Shown: positions 8,800 through 17,253, counted from the stretch's first letter. The stretch: DNA of 64,000 bases from Kribbella jejuensis (GCF_006715085.1 NZ_VFMM01000002.1:930001-994000), one strand, 5' to 3'. Numbers and translations: made by a program. The notes: generated by a model not told the origin, from the letters alone.

Positions 8800-10097
8800 G
8801 CACCTGGCGGAACTGGTCCGGCACCGAATCGGCGACCGGCGTCGAAGCCCTGCGACCAGGCTCCGTCGACGAGCTCGCCGCGGCGGTGAAGACTGCCGCC
8901 GAGCAGGGCAAGAAGCTCAAGCCGGTCGGCTCCGGCCACTCGTTCACCGGCTGCTCGGTCCCGACCGAAGCGATGATCCAACTCGACGGACTCTCCTCGA
9001 TCATCCACGCGGACCGCGAGTCCGGGCGGGTGACGGTCGGCGCCGGTACGGGCCTGCGGAAGCTGAACGCGGGCCTCGCGGCGTTCGACCTGGCGATGGC
9101 GAACCTCGGCGACATCGACAAGCAGACGATCTCCGGCGCGATCTCCACCGGCACCCACGGCACCGGCGCGAAGCTCGGCGGTCTGGCCACCCAGATCGTC
9201 GGGCTCGACCTGGTCACGGCGGACGGCTCGGTCCTGCACTGTTCCGCCGAGGAGAATCCGGACGTGTTCGCCGCGGCCCGGATCTCGGTCGGCGCGCTCG
9301 GCGTGATCAGCTCGCTCACCCTGCAATGCGTACCGGCGTTCCTGCTCCGCGCGCAGGAGATGCCGATGCCGCTCGGCGAGGTCCTGGACGACTTCGATGA
9401 GTTTGCCGATGGCAACGATCACTTCGAGTTCTACTGGTTCCCGCACACCGGCCTGGCACTCACCAAGCGGAACAACCGGGTCGGCGCGGGCGTGCCGGCG
9501 GCTCCGGTCGGCCGGGTTCGTGGCTGGATCGACGACGAGCTGCTGTCGAACAAGGTGTTCGAGCTGACCAACCGGCTCGGAGTACGCCGGCCCGCGCTGG
9601 TGCCGCGGATCAACCAGCTCGCCTCGCGCGCGTTGTCGGCCCGCCATTACGTCGATGCGTCGTACAAGGTGTTCTGCTCCGAGCGCAACGTGGTGTTCCG
9701 CGAGTCGGAGTACGCCGTACCGCGCGAGCACGTGGTGGACGTTGTTCGCCGCCTGAGGCAGTGGATCGATGCTTCGAATGAGCGGATCCCGTTCCCGATC
9801 GAGGTCCGGGTGGCCGCGGCGGACGACATCTGGCTGTCGACCGCGTTCGGCCGAGAGACCGCGTACGTCGCGATCCACCAGTACCACCGGCTGCCGCACG
9901 ACCCGTACTTCCGCGCCTTCGAGAACATCGTCGCCGACTACGACGGCCGTCCGCACTGGGGCAAGCTGCACACCCTTACCGCCGACGACCTGCGCACCCG
10001 GTACCCGCGGTTCGACGACTTCCTCGCGGTCCGGGACCGCCTCGATCCGCAACGAACGTTCGAAAACCCCTACACCCGCCAGGTCTTCGGCAGCTAG
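8796..10097 (+). CDS. FAD-linked aldonolactone oxidase-like enzyme (VAO family, ALO domain)
   Basis: This oxidoreductase has 433 residues. The FAD-binding domain contains LKPVGSGHSFTGCS with His near residue 48, the position that binds FAD covalently in gulono- and arabinonolactone oxidases. It also contains GAISTGTHGTGAKLGGLA for pyrophosphate binding. The C-terminal D-arabinono-1,4-lactone oxidase domain ends with GRPHWGKLHTL and DPQRTFENPYTRQVFG, where HWGK is the typical active-site motif. It would oxidise a sugar lactone or polyol with O2 or another acceptor. It is the second gene of an operon and overlaps its neighbour by 4 nt. Confidence 0.86.
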   Translation: MSTWRNWSGTESATGVEALRPGSVDELAAAVKTAAEQGKKLKPVGSGHSFTGCSVPTEAMIQLDGLSSIIHADRESGRVTVGAGTGLRKLNAGLAAFDLAMANLGDIDKQTISGAISTGTHGTGAKLGGLATQIVGLDLVTADGSVLHCSAEENPDVFAAARISVGALGVISSLTLQCVPAFLLRAQEMPMPLGEVLDDFDEFADGNDHFEFYWFPHTGLALTKRNNRVGAGVPAAPVGRVRGWIDDELLSNKVFELTNRLGVRRPALVPRINQLASRALSARHYVDASYKVFCSERNVVFRESEYAVPREHVVDVVRRLRQWIDASNERIPFPIEVRVAAADDIWLSTAFGRETAYVAIHQYHRLPHDPYFRAFENIVADYDGRPHWGKLHTLTADDLRTRYPRFDDFLAVRDRLDPQRTFENPYTRQVFGS

Positions 10098-10106
10098 CGT
10101 GCGGGC

Positions 10107-10814
10107 ATGGGACTCGAACCGCTGACCGAGGATTGGCACAAGGCGCTCGCGATCGTCGCGCACCCGGACGACCTGGAATGGGGATCCGCGGCGGCGATCG
10201 CCCGCTGGACCGGGCAGGGCAAGCAGGTCGTCTACTGCCTGCTGACCTCCGGCGAAGCCGGTATCGACGGTGTCGACCCGGCCGAGTGCGGCCCGCTCCG
10301 GGAGGCCGAGCAGATCGAGTCGTCCCGGATCGTCGGCGTCTCGGCGGTCGAGTTCCTCGGCCAGCCCGACGGCACGATCGAGTACGGCGTACCGCTGCGC
10401 CGCGTGATCACGGCCGCGATCCGCCGGCACCAGCCGGAGATCGTGATCACGAACAACTTCCGCGACACCTGGGACGGCGACGTCGTGCTCAACCAGGCCG
10501 ACCACATCAACACCGGCCGCGCGACGCTGGACGCCGTCCGGGACGCCGCGAACCGGTGGATCTTCCCGGACGCCGGTGAGCAGTGGGCCGGGGTCCGCCA
10601 GGTCTGGGCGGCCGGCTCACCGAACTCGCGGCACGGCGTGGACACGACCGAGACCTTCGAGCTCGGGTTGCGCTCCCTCGAGGCGCACCGCGCCTACATC
10701 GACGGGCTGAACCGGGAGTTCGATCCGGAGGAGTTCCTCGAGGGCGCCGCCCGTCCGGCCGGCACGCTGCTCGGAACGAAGTACGGCGCCCGGTTCGAGG
10801 TCTTCAGTCTGTGA
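10107..10814 (+). CDS. PIG-L/LmbE family N-deacetylase
   Basis: The protein has 235 residues. AIVAHPDDLEWGSAAAIA near residue 19 is the zinc-binding HPDD signature of LmbE-like deacetylases such as MshB, and TSGEAGIDG and NQADHINTGR follow as expected. Members remove N-acetyl groups from GlcNAc-type substrates. The substrate here is unknown, but the position behind a PLP enzyme and an aldonolactone oxidase hints at an amino-sugar derivative. TAGCGT at 10095-10100, six bases before the ATG, may give an additional internal leaderless transcript. The 3' end overlaps the convergent gene by 11 nt. Confidence 0.86.
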   Translation: MGLEPLTEDWHKALAIVAHPDDLEWGSAAAIARWTGQGKQVVYCLLTSGEAGIDGVDPAECGPLREAEQIESSRIVGVSAVEFLGQPDGTIEYGVPLRRVITAAIRRHQPEIVITNNFRDTWDGDVVLNQADHINTGRATLDAVRDAANRWIFPDAGEQWAGVRQVWAAGSPNSRHGVDTTETFELGLRSLEAHRAYIDGLNREFDPEEFLEGAARPAGTLLGTKYGARFEVFSL

Positions 10815-11217
10815 GCGGCCGGTAGGCCTGCAGGTGTGGCGGGGTCGGCTTCGGGCGGCGTGGCTCGCGGTCGCCCGCGGTGCCCGGGCCGGGCGGGTTG
10901 TTCGGGCCGGCCCAGGACCGGACCAGCGCGCGGCCGCCTTTGCGCGTCAGCCGGTGCAGGTCGATCTGCATCACCTGACGGGCCGGGATGCCGAGCTGGG
11001 CCAGGCTGCGGTTGGCCATCTCACAGGCCGCGTCGTGCTTGCGCGGCGACAGCTTCTGCTGCATGACGATCGCGATCGAACCGTCCGGCAGGTCCTCGAC
11101 CCGCTGGAACCGCATCCCCTTGTCCAGCGACCAGGAATGCAGGGCCAGGTCGATGTAGTCGGCGTTGGAGAGTCGCCGATCGGGCTTCGCGCGCGCAACC
11201 ACTTCGTATCGGGCCAT
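10804..11217 (-). CDS. Hypothetical protein, 137 residues
   Basis: I do not recognise the family. The protein begins MARYEVVARAKPDRRLSNADY, has an alternating acidic and hydrophobic core up to about residue 95 (VEDLPDGSIAIVMQQKLSPRKHD) and ends with a Pro/Gly/Arg-rich tail of about 30 residues that is probably disordered. No signal peptide or membrane helix is seen. Codon use has strong third-position GC, which supports a real gene. It lies alone between a PIG-L gene it overlaps and a convergently ordered hydrolase on the same strand. Confidence 0.6.
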   Translation of the reverse strand: MARYEVVARAKPDRRLSNADYIDLALHSWSLDKGMRFQRVEDLPDGSIAIVMQQKLSPRKHDAACEMANRSLAQLGIPARQVMQIDLHRLTRKGGRALVRSWAGPNNPPGPGTAGDREPRRPKPTPPHLQAYRPLTD

Positions 11218-11263
11218 GTACCGATCATCCGTCGAGGTTCGGCGGAATTCCAGGAATCTGCGA

Positions 11264-12193
11264 TCAGCGAAGTGCGTCGATCGCGGCCGCGACCGCCGCC
11301 GGGCTCGAGATCAGCGTCAGGTGGTTGGCGTTCGGGATCAGCGTCGGCGCAGGTGCGCCGATCCGGGTGGCGGTCGCGGTCGCGTCGCCGCCGTCGGTGT
11401 CGAGAGCGCCGAAAACGACCCTTTTCGGCAGCTTGAGGTCCTTCAGCTCGGACAGCCGGTCCGGTGTCACCGCGGGGATGCCGTGCGCGGTCATCTGCCA
11501 GATCGCCTTCTCGGCGCCTGGCTGCCGGAACGGGCGGGTCCACGCGTCGACATCCATCTGCGGGCAGTCGGGCGAGCAGGCGCTGTTGTAGATCTTCTTC
11601 AGCAGCCACCCCTGGTCGAGCACCAGCCGGAACAGCGACGTCCGGTACGGCGGGATGACCAGCCAGCGCGGCGGACCGGCGTTCCCGCCCGGCAGCGGCA
11701 GCCCGTCGCCGTCGAGGAACATGATCCCGCCCATTCGGCCCGGCGCCTCCAGTGTCGCCTCGGCCGCCACGCCGGCGCCGAGCGAGTGCCCGACCAGGAT
11801 CGGCCGCGGCTCACCGGGACCGCCGAGGTGCATCGCGTCCAGGAAGCCGAGCAGCTGCGCCGCGAGATGCTCGATCGTGTACGGCGCCTTGCGTTCGGAG
11901 TACCCGTAGCCGGTGATGTCGTACGCGTACACGCGGTGGTTCTTCGCCAGCAGCGGGACCAGCCGCGACGACGTGTCGACGGATTCCGCGGCGCCGTGCA
12001 CGAGAACGACGGGTGTGCCCGACGTGCCCCAGGTGTCGTAGCGGGTGTTGATGCCGCCGGCGTCGACGTACTTCAGACCGGGTGGCGGGGTCGCGGTCGC
12101 GTTGGTGGCGAGGTTGTAGCCGAACGAGGCCGCGGTCACGATCAGCCAGAGCCCGAGGAGTCCCACGAACCCGCGCCACAGGAACCGTTTCAC
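11264..12193 (-). CDS. Membrane-anchored alpha/beta hydrolase with Ser nucleophile
   Basis: This 309-residue protein starts at GTG and has an N-terminal hydrophobic helix (FVGLLGLWLIVTAASFGY, about residues 9-26) that probably anchors it outside the membrane. The hydrolase fold shows VVLVHGAAESVDTS, the nucleophile elbow VGHSLGAGVAA and PNANHLTLI with the catalytic His. Two close cysteines (NSACSPDCPQ) may form a disulfide, in keeping with an extracytoplasmic site. The substrate is unknown. The sequence before the GTG contains AGGAG very close to the start. Confidence 0.8.
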   Translation of the reverse strand: MKRFLWRGFVGLLGLWLIVTAASFGYNLATNATATPPPGLKYVDAGGINTRYDTWGTSGTPVVLVHGAAESVDTSSRLVPLLAKNHRVYAYDITGYGYSERKAPYTIEHLAAQLLGFLDAMHLGGPGEPRPILVGHSLGAGVAAEATLEAPGRMGGIMFLDGDGLPLPGGNAGPPRWLVIPPYRTSLFRLVLDQGWLLKKIYNSACSPDCPQMDVDAWTRPFRQPGAEKAIWQMTAHGIPAVTPDRLSELKDLKLPKRVVFGALDTDGGDATATATRIGAPAPTLIPNANHLTLISSPAAVAAAIDALR

Positions 12194-12221
12194 GACTCCT
12201 AGTTTTGCAGCCCTCTGGTTT

Positions 12222-12758
12222 CTACAGCCCGACGATCCGGCCGGCTTCGGTGAGGACCGCGGGGGAGGCGAGTGACTGCCAGCGGGGGAGTTGTTCCTGG
12301 AGGAACGGGCGCAGCTGCACGGCCCGCTCCGCGTCGTTGTCGAGGACGTCGAGCTCGTTCACGATCGTCAGGTCGACGAAGTCGCGCAGTTCGGCGGCGC
12401 CGAGCTCCTCCGACGTGCCGGTGAACCGGTCGGTGACCGTGCGGTGCTCGGCGAGGTCACGCCAGGTCGTCTCCCGGTCGCACGCGCCGTACCGGTAGAC
12501 GATCGCCTCGGTGTCGGTGCCGATCACGGACTCCAGCACCGGACGCTCGGTCTGCCAGTCGAACAGGTGGGTCGGGAAGCCGTCCGTGCCGTACGCCGCG
12601 TGCGCGAGCCCGGCCAGTACCAGCGTGTCGGAGGCGCCGAGCGAACCGAGGCGCTTGGCGACCCGGTGCAGGTGGACGTACAGGCTGCCGCCCGCATGGT
12701 CGATCTCGTCGGCGCCGCGGACCAGCAGCAGCGAACCCAGGTCCTCGAAAGTGCTCAT
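12222..12758 (-). CDS. DUF6817-like protein, 178 residues
   Basis: The product has the pattern SLYVHLHRVAKRLGSLGA, then LVLAGLAHAAYGTDGFPTHLFD. Histidines in both parts recall an HD-like metal site, and I associate this pattern with DUF6817-type proteins found with nonribosomal and other natural-product genes. No function is established. Start choice: ATG at 12758 has AGAAGGGG at good spacing on the minus strand. It lies downstream of the LysR gene on the same strand with about 95 nt between them, so co-transcription is possible. Confidence 0.62.
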   Translation of the reverse strand: MSTFEDLGSLLLVRGADEIDHAGGSLYVHLHRVAKRLGSLGASDTLVLAGLAHAAYGTDGFPTHLFDWQTERPVLESVIGTDTEAIVYRYGACDRETTWRDLAEHRTVTDRFTGTSEELGAAELRDFVDLTIVNELDVLDNDAERAVQLRPFLQEQLPRWQSLASPAVLTEAGRIVGL

Positions 12759-12853
12759 CTGACCCCTTCTCACCAGGAGCGGCCAAACCCGCAGGTCACC
12801 CACGGTAAGGCCTGGCCCTAGCCGCTGCCCACCACTTCGGCGTGCCGTTCCGG

Positions 12854-13762
12854 TCACACCGCGGTGAGGGTCCGGCGGGTCTCCTCGACGAGCAGCGGCA
12901 GCATCGGGTGCACGGTGTGCTTCGGCCAGATCAGCGCCAGTACGTTCGGCTCCGCGTCCACCAGCGGGAGCCAGGTCAGCCGCGGGTGCGCGAAGTAGGT
13001 GACGGTGGACGCCGGGGCGATCCAGCAGCCGTGGCCGGCCGCCACCAGATGCAGGCATTCCTCCGGTGTCCGCGCCTGCGGACCGAAGTGCGCGCGGGTT
13101 CCGTCCGGGCGCGGGTCGATGAACCAGAAGTCGACCACGGCCGGCGGCATCCCGTCGCGTGGTCCGACCACCGGTACATCGGCCAGATCCGCGATGGACA
13201 GGGACGTCCGCGACTCCAACCGATGACCTGGCGGCAGCGCGACCCAGCGGTCCTCGGGTAGCAGCGGGTGGATCGTGAACCGCGGGTCGTCGCCGATCGG
13301 CAGCCACAGGAACGCGGCATCCGCCCGGCCCGAGATCAACGCGTCGATCTCGTCCGGCAGCGTGTGCGATGAGATCGGTCGCAGCTCCAGGTCCGGCGCC
13401 CTCTCCCGGAGCGCGGCCTCGACCGCGGGCATGAAGTGCGCCGTGCTCTGGGCCTTGAACGCGATCCGCAACGGATCCGGCCGCCCGGTCGCGGCCAGCC
13501 GCGCCTCGGCGACCATCGTCCGCGCCGACGACAGCAGCGCCGCACCCTGCTTGAGGACCACTTGGCCGGCCGCGGTCAGTTCGATACCGGTCGGGCGGCG
13601 TTCGAGCAGCGGCGCACCGACGACCCGCTCGAGCTGGCGGATCTGCCCACTGACCGCCTGCTGGGTCAGGTTCAGGGTGCGGGCGGCGCGGGTCATGCTG
13701 CCCTCCGCGGCGACGGCGTCGAGCGCCTGCAGCAGCCGCAAGCTCAGATCCACAGCTCTCAT
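12854..13762 (-). CDS. LysR-family transcriptional regulator
   Basis: This 302-residue protein has an N-terminal winged helix-turn-helix (LRLLQALDAVAAEGSMTRAA, then LNLTQQAVSGQIRQLERVVG) and a C-terminal periplasmic-binding-like effector domain from about residue 90. The start at 13762 places the HTH at residues 10-60 as usual. It is divergent from the SDR gene at 13842 across 79 nt, the arrangement in which LysR proteins normally control the neighbouring operon. The effector is unknown, but the adjacent SDR and alcohol dehydrogenase suggest an aldehyde, ketone or quinone. Confidence 0.88.
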   Translation of the reverse strand: MRAVDLSLRLLQALDAVAAEGSMTRAARTLNLTQQAVSGQIRQLERVVGAPLLERRPTGIELTAAGQVVLKQGAALLSSARTMVAEARLAATGRPDPLRIAFKAQSTAHFMPAVEAALRERAPDLELRPISSHTLPDEIDALISGRADAAFLWLPIGDDPRFTIHPLLPEDRWVALPPGHRLESRTSLSIADLADVPVVGPRDGMPPAVVDFWFIDPRPDGTRAHFGPQARTPEECLHLVAAGHGCWIAPASTVTYFAHPRLTWLPLVDAEPNVLALIWPKHTVHPMLPLLVEETRRTLTAV

Positions 13763-13841
13763 CGTGCCACAACGATCGGTTGTGCCCTCGCCAGCAAATC
13801 TCTGTTTCCGCTCGGCACCCGGCGCGCAGGACGATCGAGGC

Positions 13842-14582
13842 ATGGCAGAAACCAGAACCGCGCTCGTCACCGGTTCGTCGAAGGGTCTGGGCCGGGCGAT
13901 CCTGCTCCGGCTCGCCGCCGCGGGAACGAACGTCGTCGTCAACTACTCGCGCGACAAGGCCGCCGCCGACGAGGTGCTGGACGCCGCGAAGGCGTTCGGG
14001 GTCCGGGCGATCGCGGTCGCGGCCGACGTCTCCGAGGTCGACGGCATCCAGCGCTTGTACGACGCGACGTTCGAGGAGTTCGGCCGGCTCGACATCGTGG
14101 TCGCGAACGCCGGGATGGAGAAGGTGAACGTCCCGGTCGCGGACGTCACCGAGGAGGACTTCGACCTGCTGTTCCGGGTCAACACCAAGGGCCCGTACTT
14201 CGTCCTGCGCGAGGCGGCTCGGCGGATCGCCGACGGCGGCCGGATCATTACGATCTCGTCGAACACCACGACGGTTCCGCAGTTGGGCGTCGGGTTGTAC
14301 GGCACCAGCAAGGTCGCGACCGGGTACCTCGCGCGGGTGCTGGCGCTCGAACTCGGGCCGCGCGGGATCACCGTGAACACGATCGTCCCGGGCCCGATCG
14401 ACGGTGCGGGGATCTTCACCGATCCGGCCAACGACGCGTACAAGCAGAGCTTGGTCGCGATGGTGCCGATCGGCCGGTTGGGGACGACCGAGGACGTCGC
14501 GGGGATCGCGGCCTTCCTCGCGAGCGACGCCGCCGGGCTGATCACCGGGCAGCAGATCGTCGCCGACGGCGGCATGCACTGA
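13842..14582 (+). CDS. Short-chain dehydrogenase/reductase
   Basis: This classical SDR of 246 residues has TGSSKGLGRAI for cofactor binding, VANAG, SSNTTT with the catalytic Ser region, YGTSK with the Tyr and Lys of the active site, and GQQIVADGGMH at the end. The residues after the glycine motif (NYSRDK) favour NADP(H). The substrate is unknown. It is first in a probable two-gene unit with the alcohol dehydrogenase at 14615 and faces the LysR gene. Confidence 0.88.
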   Translation: MAETRTALVTGSSKGLGRAILLRLAAAGTNVVVNYSRDKAAADEVLDAAKAFGVRAIAVAADVSEVDGIQRLYDATFEEFGRLDIVVANAGMEKVNVPVADVTEEDFDLLFRVNTKGPYFVLREAARRIADGGRIITISSNTTTVPQLGVGLYGTSKVATGYLARVLALELGPRGITVNTIVPGPIDGAGIFTDPANDAYKQSLVAMVPIGRLGTTEDVAGIAAFLASDAAGLITGQQIVADGGMH

Positions 14583-14614
14583 ACTTTTCGTTGTTCCGAG
14601 TGCGAGGGAGAACT

Positions 14615-15628
14615 ATGTCTGGAACCATGCGTGCGGCCCAGGTACAGCAGGCGGGCGGCCCGTTCGTCGTCACCGACGTCCCGATCCCGGAGCCGGGCGC
14701 CGGGCAGATCCGCGTCAAGGTTCATGCCTGCGGGATCTGTGGCGGCGACGCGATTCCGCGGAACGCGTTGTTCGGTACGAGGCTGCCGCGGATCCCGGGG
14801 CACGAGATCGCCGGTGTCGTGGACGCGGTCGGCGACGGCGTGACGGTCTGGGAGGTCGGCCAGCGGGTCGGTGTCGGCTGGTCCGGTGGCGTCGACTTCA
14901 CCTGCGAGTTCTGCCGGCGCGGTGATTTCACCAACTGTGTGAACCGGACGATCGTCGGGACGTCGTACGACGGTGGGTACGCCGAGTACATGGTGGCTCC
15001 GCAGGACGCGGTGGCGAGGATCCCGGAGGGGCTCAGCTTCGAGGAGGCGGCGCCGTTGATGTGTGGCGGGATCACCGCGTTCAACGCGTTGCGGCACGCC
15101 CATGCCGGTCCTGGTGACACGGTCGCGGTGCAGGGCGTCGGTGGGGTCGGGCATCTGGCGATCCAGTTCGCCGACAAGTTCGGCTTCCGGACCGTGGCGA
15201 TCAACCGCGGGCGGGACAAGGAGAAGCTCGCCCGGCAACTCGGGGCGGACGAGTACATCGACAGCACCGAAGGTGACGCCGGCGAGGCGTTGAAAGAGCT
15301 CGGTGGTGCGGCCGTGATCCTGGCGACCGTGTCCCGCGCCGAACTGCAGAGCGACCTGGTCAAGGGCCTGCGGCCGAACGGTCAGCTGATCGTGCTCGAA
15401 GGCGGCGACCCGATCCAGGTCACCGGCCACGCCCTCGCCGACGGCCGGCTCTCGGTGTCCGGGTGGTATTCCGGGGTGGCCCAGGACTCCGAGGACACAC
15501 TGAACTTCGCCGTGCTGAAGAACATCCGGCCGATCATCGAGACCTACCCCCTCGAACAAGCCGAAGAAGCGTGGCAACACCAGCCCAAGGCGAATCTGCG
15601 CGTCGTCCTCAAAACCCAACCCGAATAA
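14615..15628 (+). CDS. Zinc-type alcohol dehydrogenase (MDR) with an altered structural-zinc site
   Basis: This enzyme has 337 residues. VHACGICGGDAIPRNALFG gives the catalytic Cys, IPGHEIAG the His and Glu, and QGVGGVGHLAIQFADKFG the NAD(P) site. The lobe that usually holds four structural-zinc cysteines reads GGVDFTCEFCRRGDFTNC. Spacing places Asp where the first Cys should be, so three Cys remain. Asp can still coordinate zinc in some family members. The RBS CGAGGGAG precedes the ATG. The gene is followed by a strong terminator and is probably controlled with the SDR by LysR. Confidence 0.88.
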   Translation: MSGTMRAAQVQQAGGPFVVTDVPIPEPGAGQIRVKVHACGICGGDAIPRNALFGTRLPRIPGHEIAGVVDAVGDGVTVWEVGQRVGVGWSGGVDFTCEFCRRGDFTNCVNRTIVGTSYDGGYAEYMVAPQDAVARIPEGLSFEEAAPLMCGGITAFNALRHAHAGPGDTVAVQGVGGVGHLAIQFADKFGFRTVAINRGRDKEKLARQLGADEYIDSTEGDAGEALKELGGAAVILATVSRAELQSDLVKGLRPNGQLIVLEGGDPIQVTGHALADGRLSVSGWYSGVAQDSEDTLNFAVLKNIRPIIETYPLEQAEEAWQHQPKANLRVVLKTQPE

Positions 15629-15635
15629 GTGTTTC

Positions 15636-15680
15636 CAGGACCCGTCCGCAACCACCTCACACGGTTGCGGACGGGTCCTG
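15636..15680 (+). terminator. Perfect 18-bp hairpin terminator after the ADH gene
   Basis: The arms at 15636-15653 and 15663-15680 are exact reverse complements with a 9-nt loop. The hairpin begins 8 nt after the ADH stop and is followed by a modest T-containing stretch (catttcc). It probably ends the SDR/ADH transcript. Confidence 0.85.
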
Positions 15681-15689
15681 CATTTCCTA

Positions 15690-15724
15690 CCCCGTGGTCA
15701 TCAGGGAAGGTGACCACCACGGGG
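15690..15724 (-). terminator. Hairpin terminator for the gene at 15750-16148
   Basis: CCCCGTGGT (15690-15698) pairs with ACCACGGGG (15716-15724), with further pairing toward the loop. It lies 25 nt past the minus-strand stop at 15750. Confidence 0.6.
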
Positions 15725-15749
15725 AGCCTCTGTCGGGAGTGGCTCGAGG

Positions 15750-16148
15750 TCAGTCCAGGTCGGCGAGGGCCCTCTTGGCGGCTTCCAGCTCGGCCTCGAG
15801 GGCGGCGACCTTGGCGGCCTGCTGGGCGCGGGCCTCCTCGATCACCTCGTCGATCGGGGTGGACAGGTCCTCGTGCAGCTCCTTGGCGGCGCGGGACACC
15901 GCGGCCGCGGCGACGGCCAGGTCGCGGGCCAGGTACGTCGTGCCCTGCTTGAGCTCGGCGCGCCACTCGCCGTCGGCCGTCCCGGTGACGGTCAGCGTCA
16001 GCTCGAGGGTCTTGGTCTTCTTGCCGGCCGCCTTCTTCGCCGGAGCCTTCTTCGGCTTGGGTGCCTCCGGGACGTCGGCGACCTGGGGCACGTCGGGAGT
16101 GTCGGTGAGGCCGGACGGCGCTTCTACTGCAAAGGTGTCTACAGTCAT
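15750..16148 (-). CDS. Lys/Ala-rich protein with C-terminal coiled coil
   Basis: The 132-residue product has an acidic N-terminus, a lysine-alanine-proline stretch (PKPKKAPAKKAAGKKTK, about residues 31-47) like the tails of actinobacterial nucleoid proteins, a small beta-rich middle (LELTLTVTGTADGEWRAEL), and a C-terminal helix with heptad-like Ala/Glu/Leu (AAKVAALEAELEAAKRAL) that should form a coiled coil. DNA or cell-wall association is possible, but no family can be named with certainty. GGAGAT at good spacing precedes the ATG at 16148. Confidence 0.68.
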   Translation of the reverse strand: MTVDTFAVEAPSGLTDTPDVPQVADVPEAPKPKKAPAKKAAGKKTKTLELTLTVTGTADGEWRAELKQGTTYLARDLAVAAAAVSRAAKELHEDLSTPIDEVIEEARAQQAAKVAALEAELEAAKRALADLD

Positions 16149-16187
16149 CGTTGCGGCGATCTCCTTCTGACTGATGCGGGACCGCTA

Positions 16188-16805
16188 TTAGAACATATGT
16201 TCGACTGATACGCCAACCAGCTTGCGCAGGAAGCGATCGACCTGCTCCTCCAGCGGCGGCAACGAGGCCTCGGGCTCGTTGATCCGGATCGACACCGCCC
16301 CGTGCACCGCCGAGCGCAGATCGAGCGCCACCGCCGCCGCGTCGTCGGCCGGCGCGAGCCCGGCGTCCATGCACGCCTGCACCGCGGCGATCGCGCGCAC
16401 CGACAACTCCTCCTTGAAGACCAGCTCCATCCGCCGGTTGAGCGTGCTCTCGTGCAGCACCTTGTAGAGCCCGGCGTAGTCACGCGTCCAGCTCCCGAGG
16501 AACAGCAGTCGCGCGCGTAGCCGCCGTACCGGATTGTCGCCGGCGTTGTCCTCGGCCTGATCCAGATTGCGCAGCAGGTCGGCGGTGCTCTGCTCGAGCG
16601 CCGCGAACACCAGTTCGTCCCGGTCGGCGAAGTGGATGTACACCGAGGTTGCCGCGATCCCGACCTCGCGGGCGACCGCGCGCAACGACAGCGCCTCGTC
16701 GTCGCCGAGCTCGTTCAGCATCCGCACGGCCGCGTCGATGATCTCCCGGCGCAGCAGCTCACCCTGCCCACGCCGGTTCCGGCTCCGCGTCGTCGCTCCG
16801 TCCAT
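16188..16805 (-). CDS. TetR/AcrR-family repressor
   Basis: This 205-residue regulator has the TetR HTH at about residues 20-65 (IIDAAVRMLNELGDDEALSL, then VAREVGIAATSVYIHFADRD). Its larger C-terminal ligand domain is of the TetR_C_13 kind. I choose the ATG at 16805. A GTG at 16829 is in frame but falls inside the palindromic operator, which makes it an unlikely translated segment. It faces a SnoaL/MFS pair across a promoter with a dyad, so it most likely represses that pair and itself. Confidence 0.86.
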   Translation of the reverse strand: MDGATTRSRNRRGQGELLRREIIDAAVRMLNELGDDEALSLRAVAREVGIAATSVYIHFADRDELVFAALEQSTADLLRNLDQAEDNAGDNPVRRLRARLLFLGSWTRDYAGLYKVLHESTLNRRMELVFKEELSVRAIAAVQACMDAGLAPADDAAAVALDLRSAVHGAVSIRINEPEASLPPLEEQVDRFLRKLVGVSVEHMF

Positions 16806-16813
16806 ACCGCCGA

Positions 16814-16842
16814 TTGTATTGCAACGCACGTTGCCTTACAGT
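16814..16842 (+). promoter_or_regulatory. SnoaL/MFS promoter with TetR operator in the spacer
   Basis: TTGTAT (16814-16819), a 17-nt spacer and TACAGT (16837-16842) form a promoter. The dyad GCAACG-CA-CGTTGC (16821-16834) fills the spacer, so a bound TetR dimer would block RNA polymerase. Confidence 0.65.
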
Positions 16843-16875
16843 CGTAGCACTACAGCTGTTCACTTAAGGATGATG

Positions 16876-17253
16876 ATGAGCGAACGCAACAAGCAGACGG
16901 TCCTCGACTTCTACGAGCTGGGCCTGAACCAGAAGGACTTCCACGCGGCCGCCAAGCTGATCGGCGATCGCTACGTGCAGCACAACCCGCGGATCGCCGA
17001 CGGCATCGAGGGCTTCGAGGCGTTCATCGCCACGCTCCGCGCGGACTTCCCGGACCTGAAAGCCGAGGTCAAGCAGCTGTTCGCCGACGGCGACCACGTG
17101 ATCGCCCACGTCTACGGCGTGCGGGTTCCGGGCCAGCCGGGGACCGCGATCGTCGACATCTTCCGGCTGGACGAGGCCGGCCGGATCGTCGAGCACTGGG
17201 ACGTGATGCAGCCGGTGCCGGAGACGTCCGCCAACTCCAACGGGATGTTCTGA
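16876..17253 (+). CDS. SnoaL-like / NTF2-fold protein
   Basis: This 125-residue protein resembles the SnoaL polyketide-cyclase-like family. MSERNKQTVLDFYELGLNQ is followed by QHNPRIADGIEGFEAF and a C-terminal IVEHWDVMQPVPE. These are typical of the HWD-containing group that is often annotated as an ester cyclase or hydratase. Three ATG codons occur in a row at 16870-16878. The third is best spaced from AAGGA. The last base of its stop is the first base of the MFS ATG, so the two genes are coupled and probably share a role in handling a small hydrophobic compound. Confidence 0.82.
   Translation: MSERNKQTVLDFYELGLNQKDFHAAAKLIGDRYVQHNPRIADGIEGFEAFIATLRADFPDLKAEVKQLFADGDHVIAHVYGVRVPGQPGTAIVDIFRLDEAGRIVEHWDVMQPVPETSANSNGMF

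Noticed and set aside
13943..15655. Long minus-strand open frame (570 codons) opposite the SDR and ADH genes
   Set aside because: It is a high-GC shadow of two clear genes and has no recognisable domain. The same applies to 8577-10505, 29764-31953 and 3930-5846.
16805..16829. Upstream GTG start for the TetR gene
   Set aside because: It would place coding sequence in the operator palindrome, and the ATG at 16805 gives a normal TetR N-terminus.
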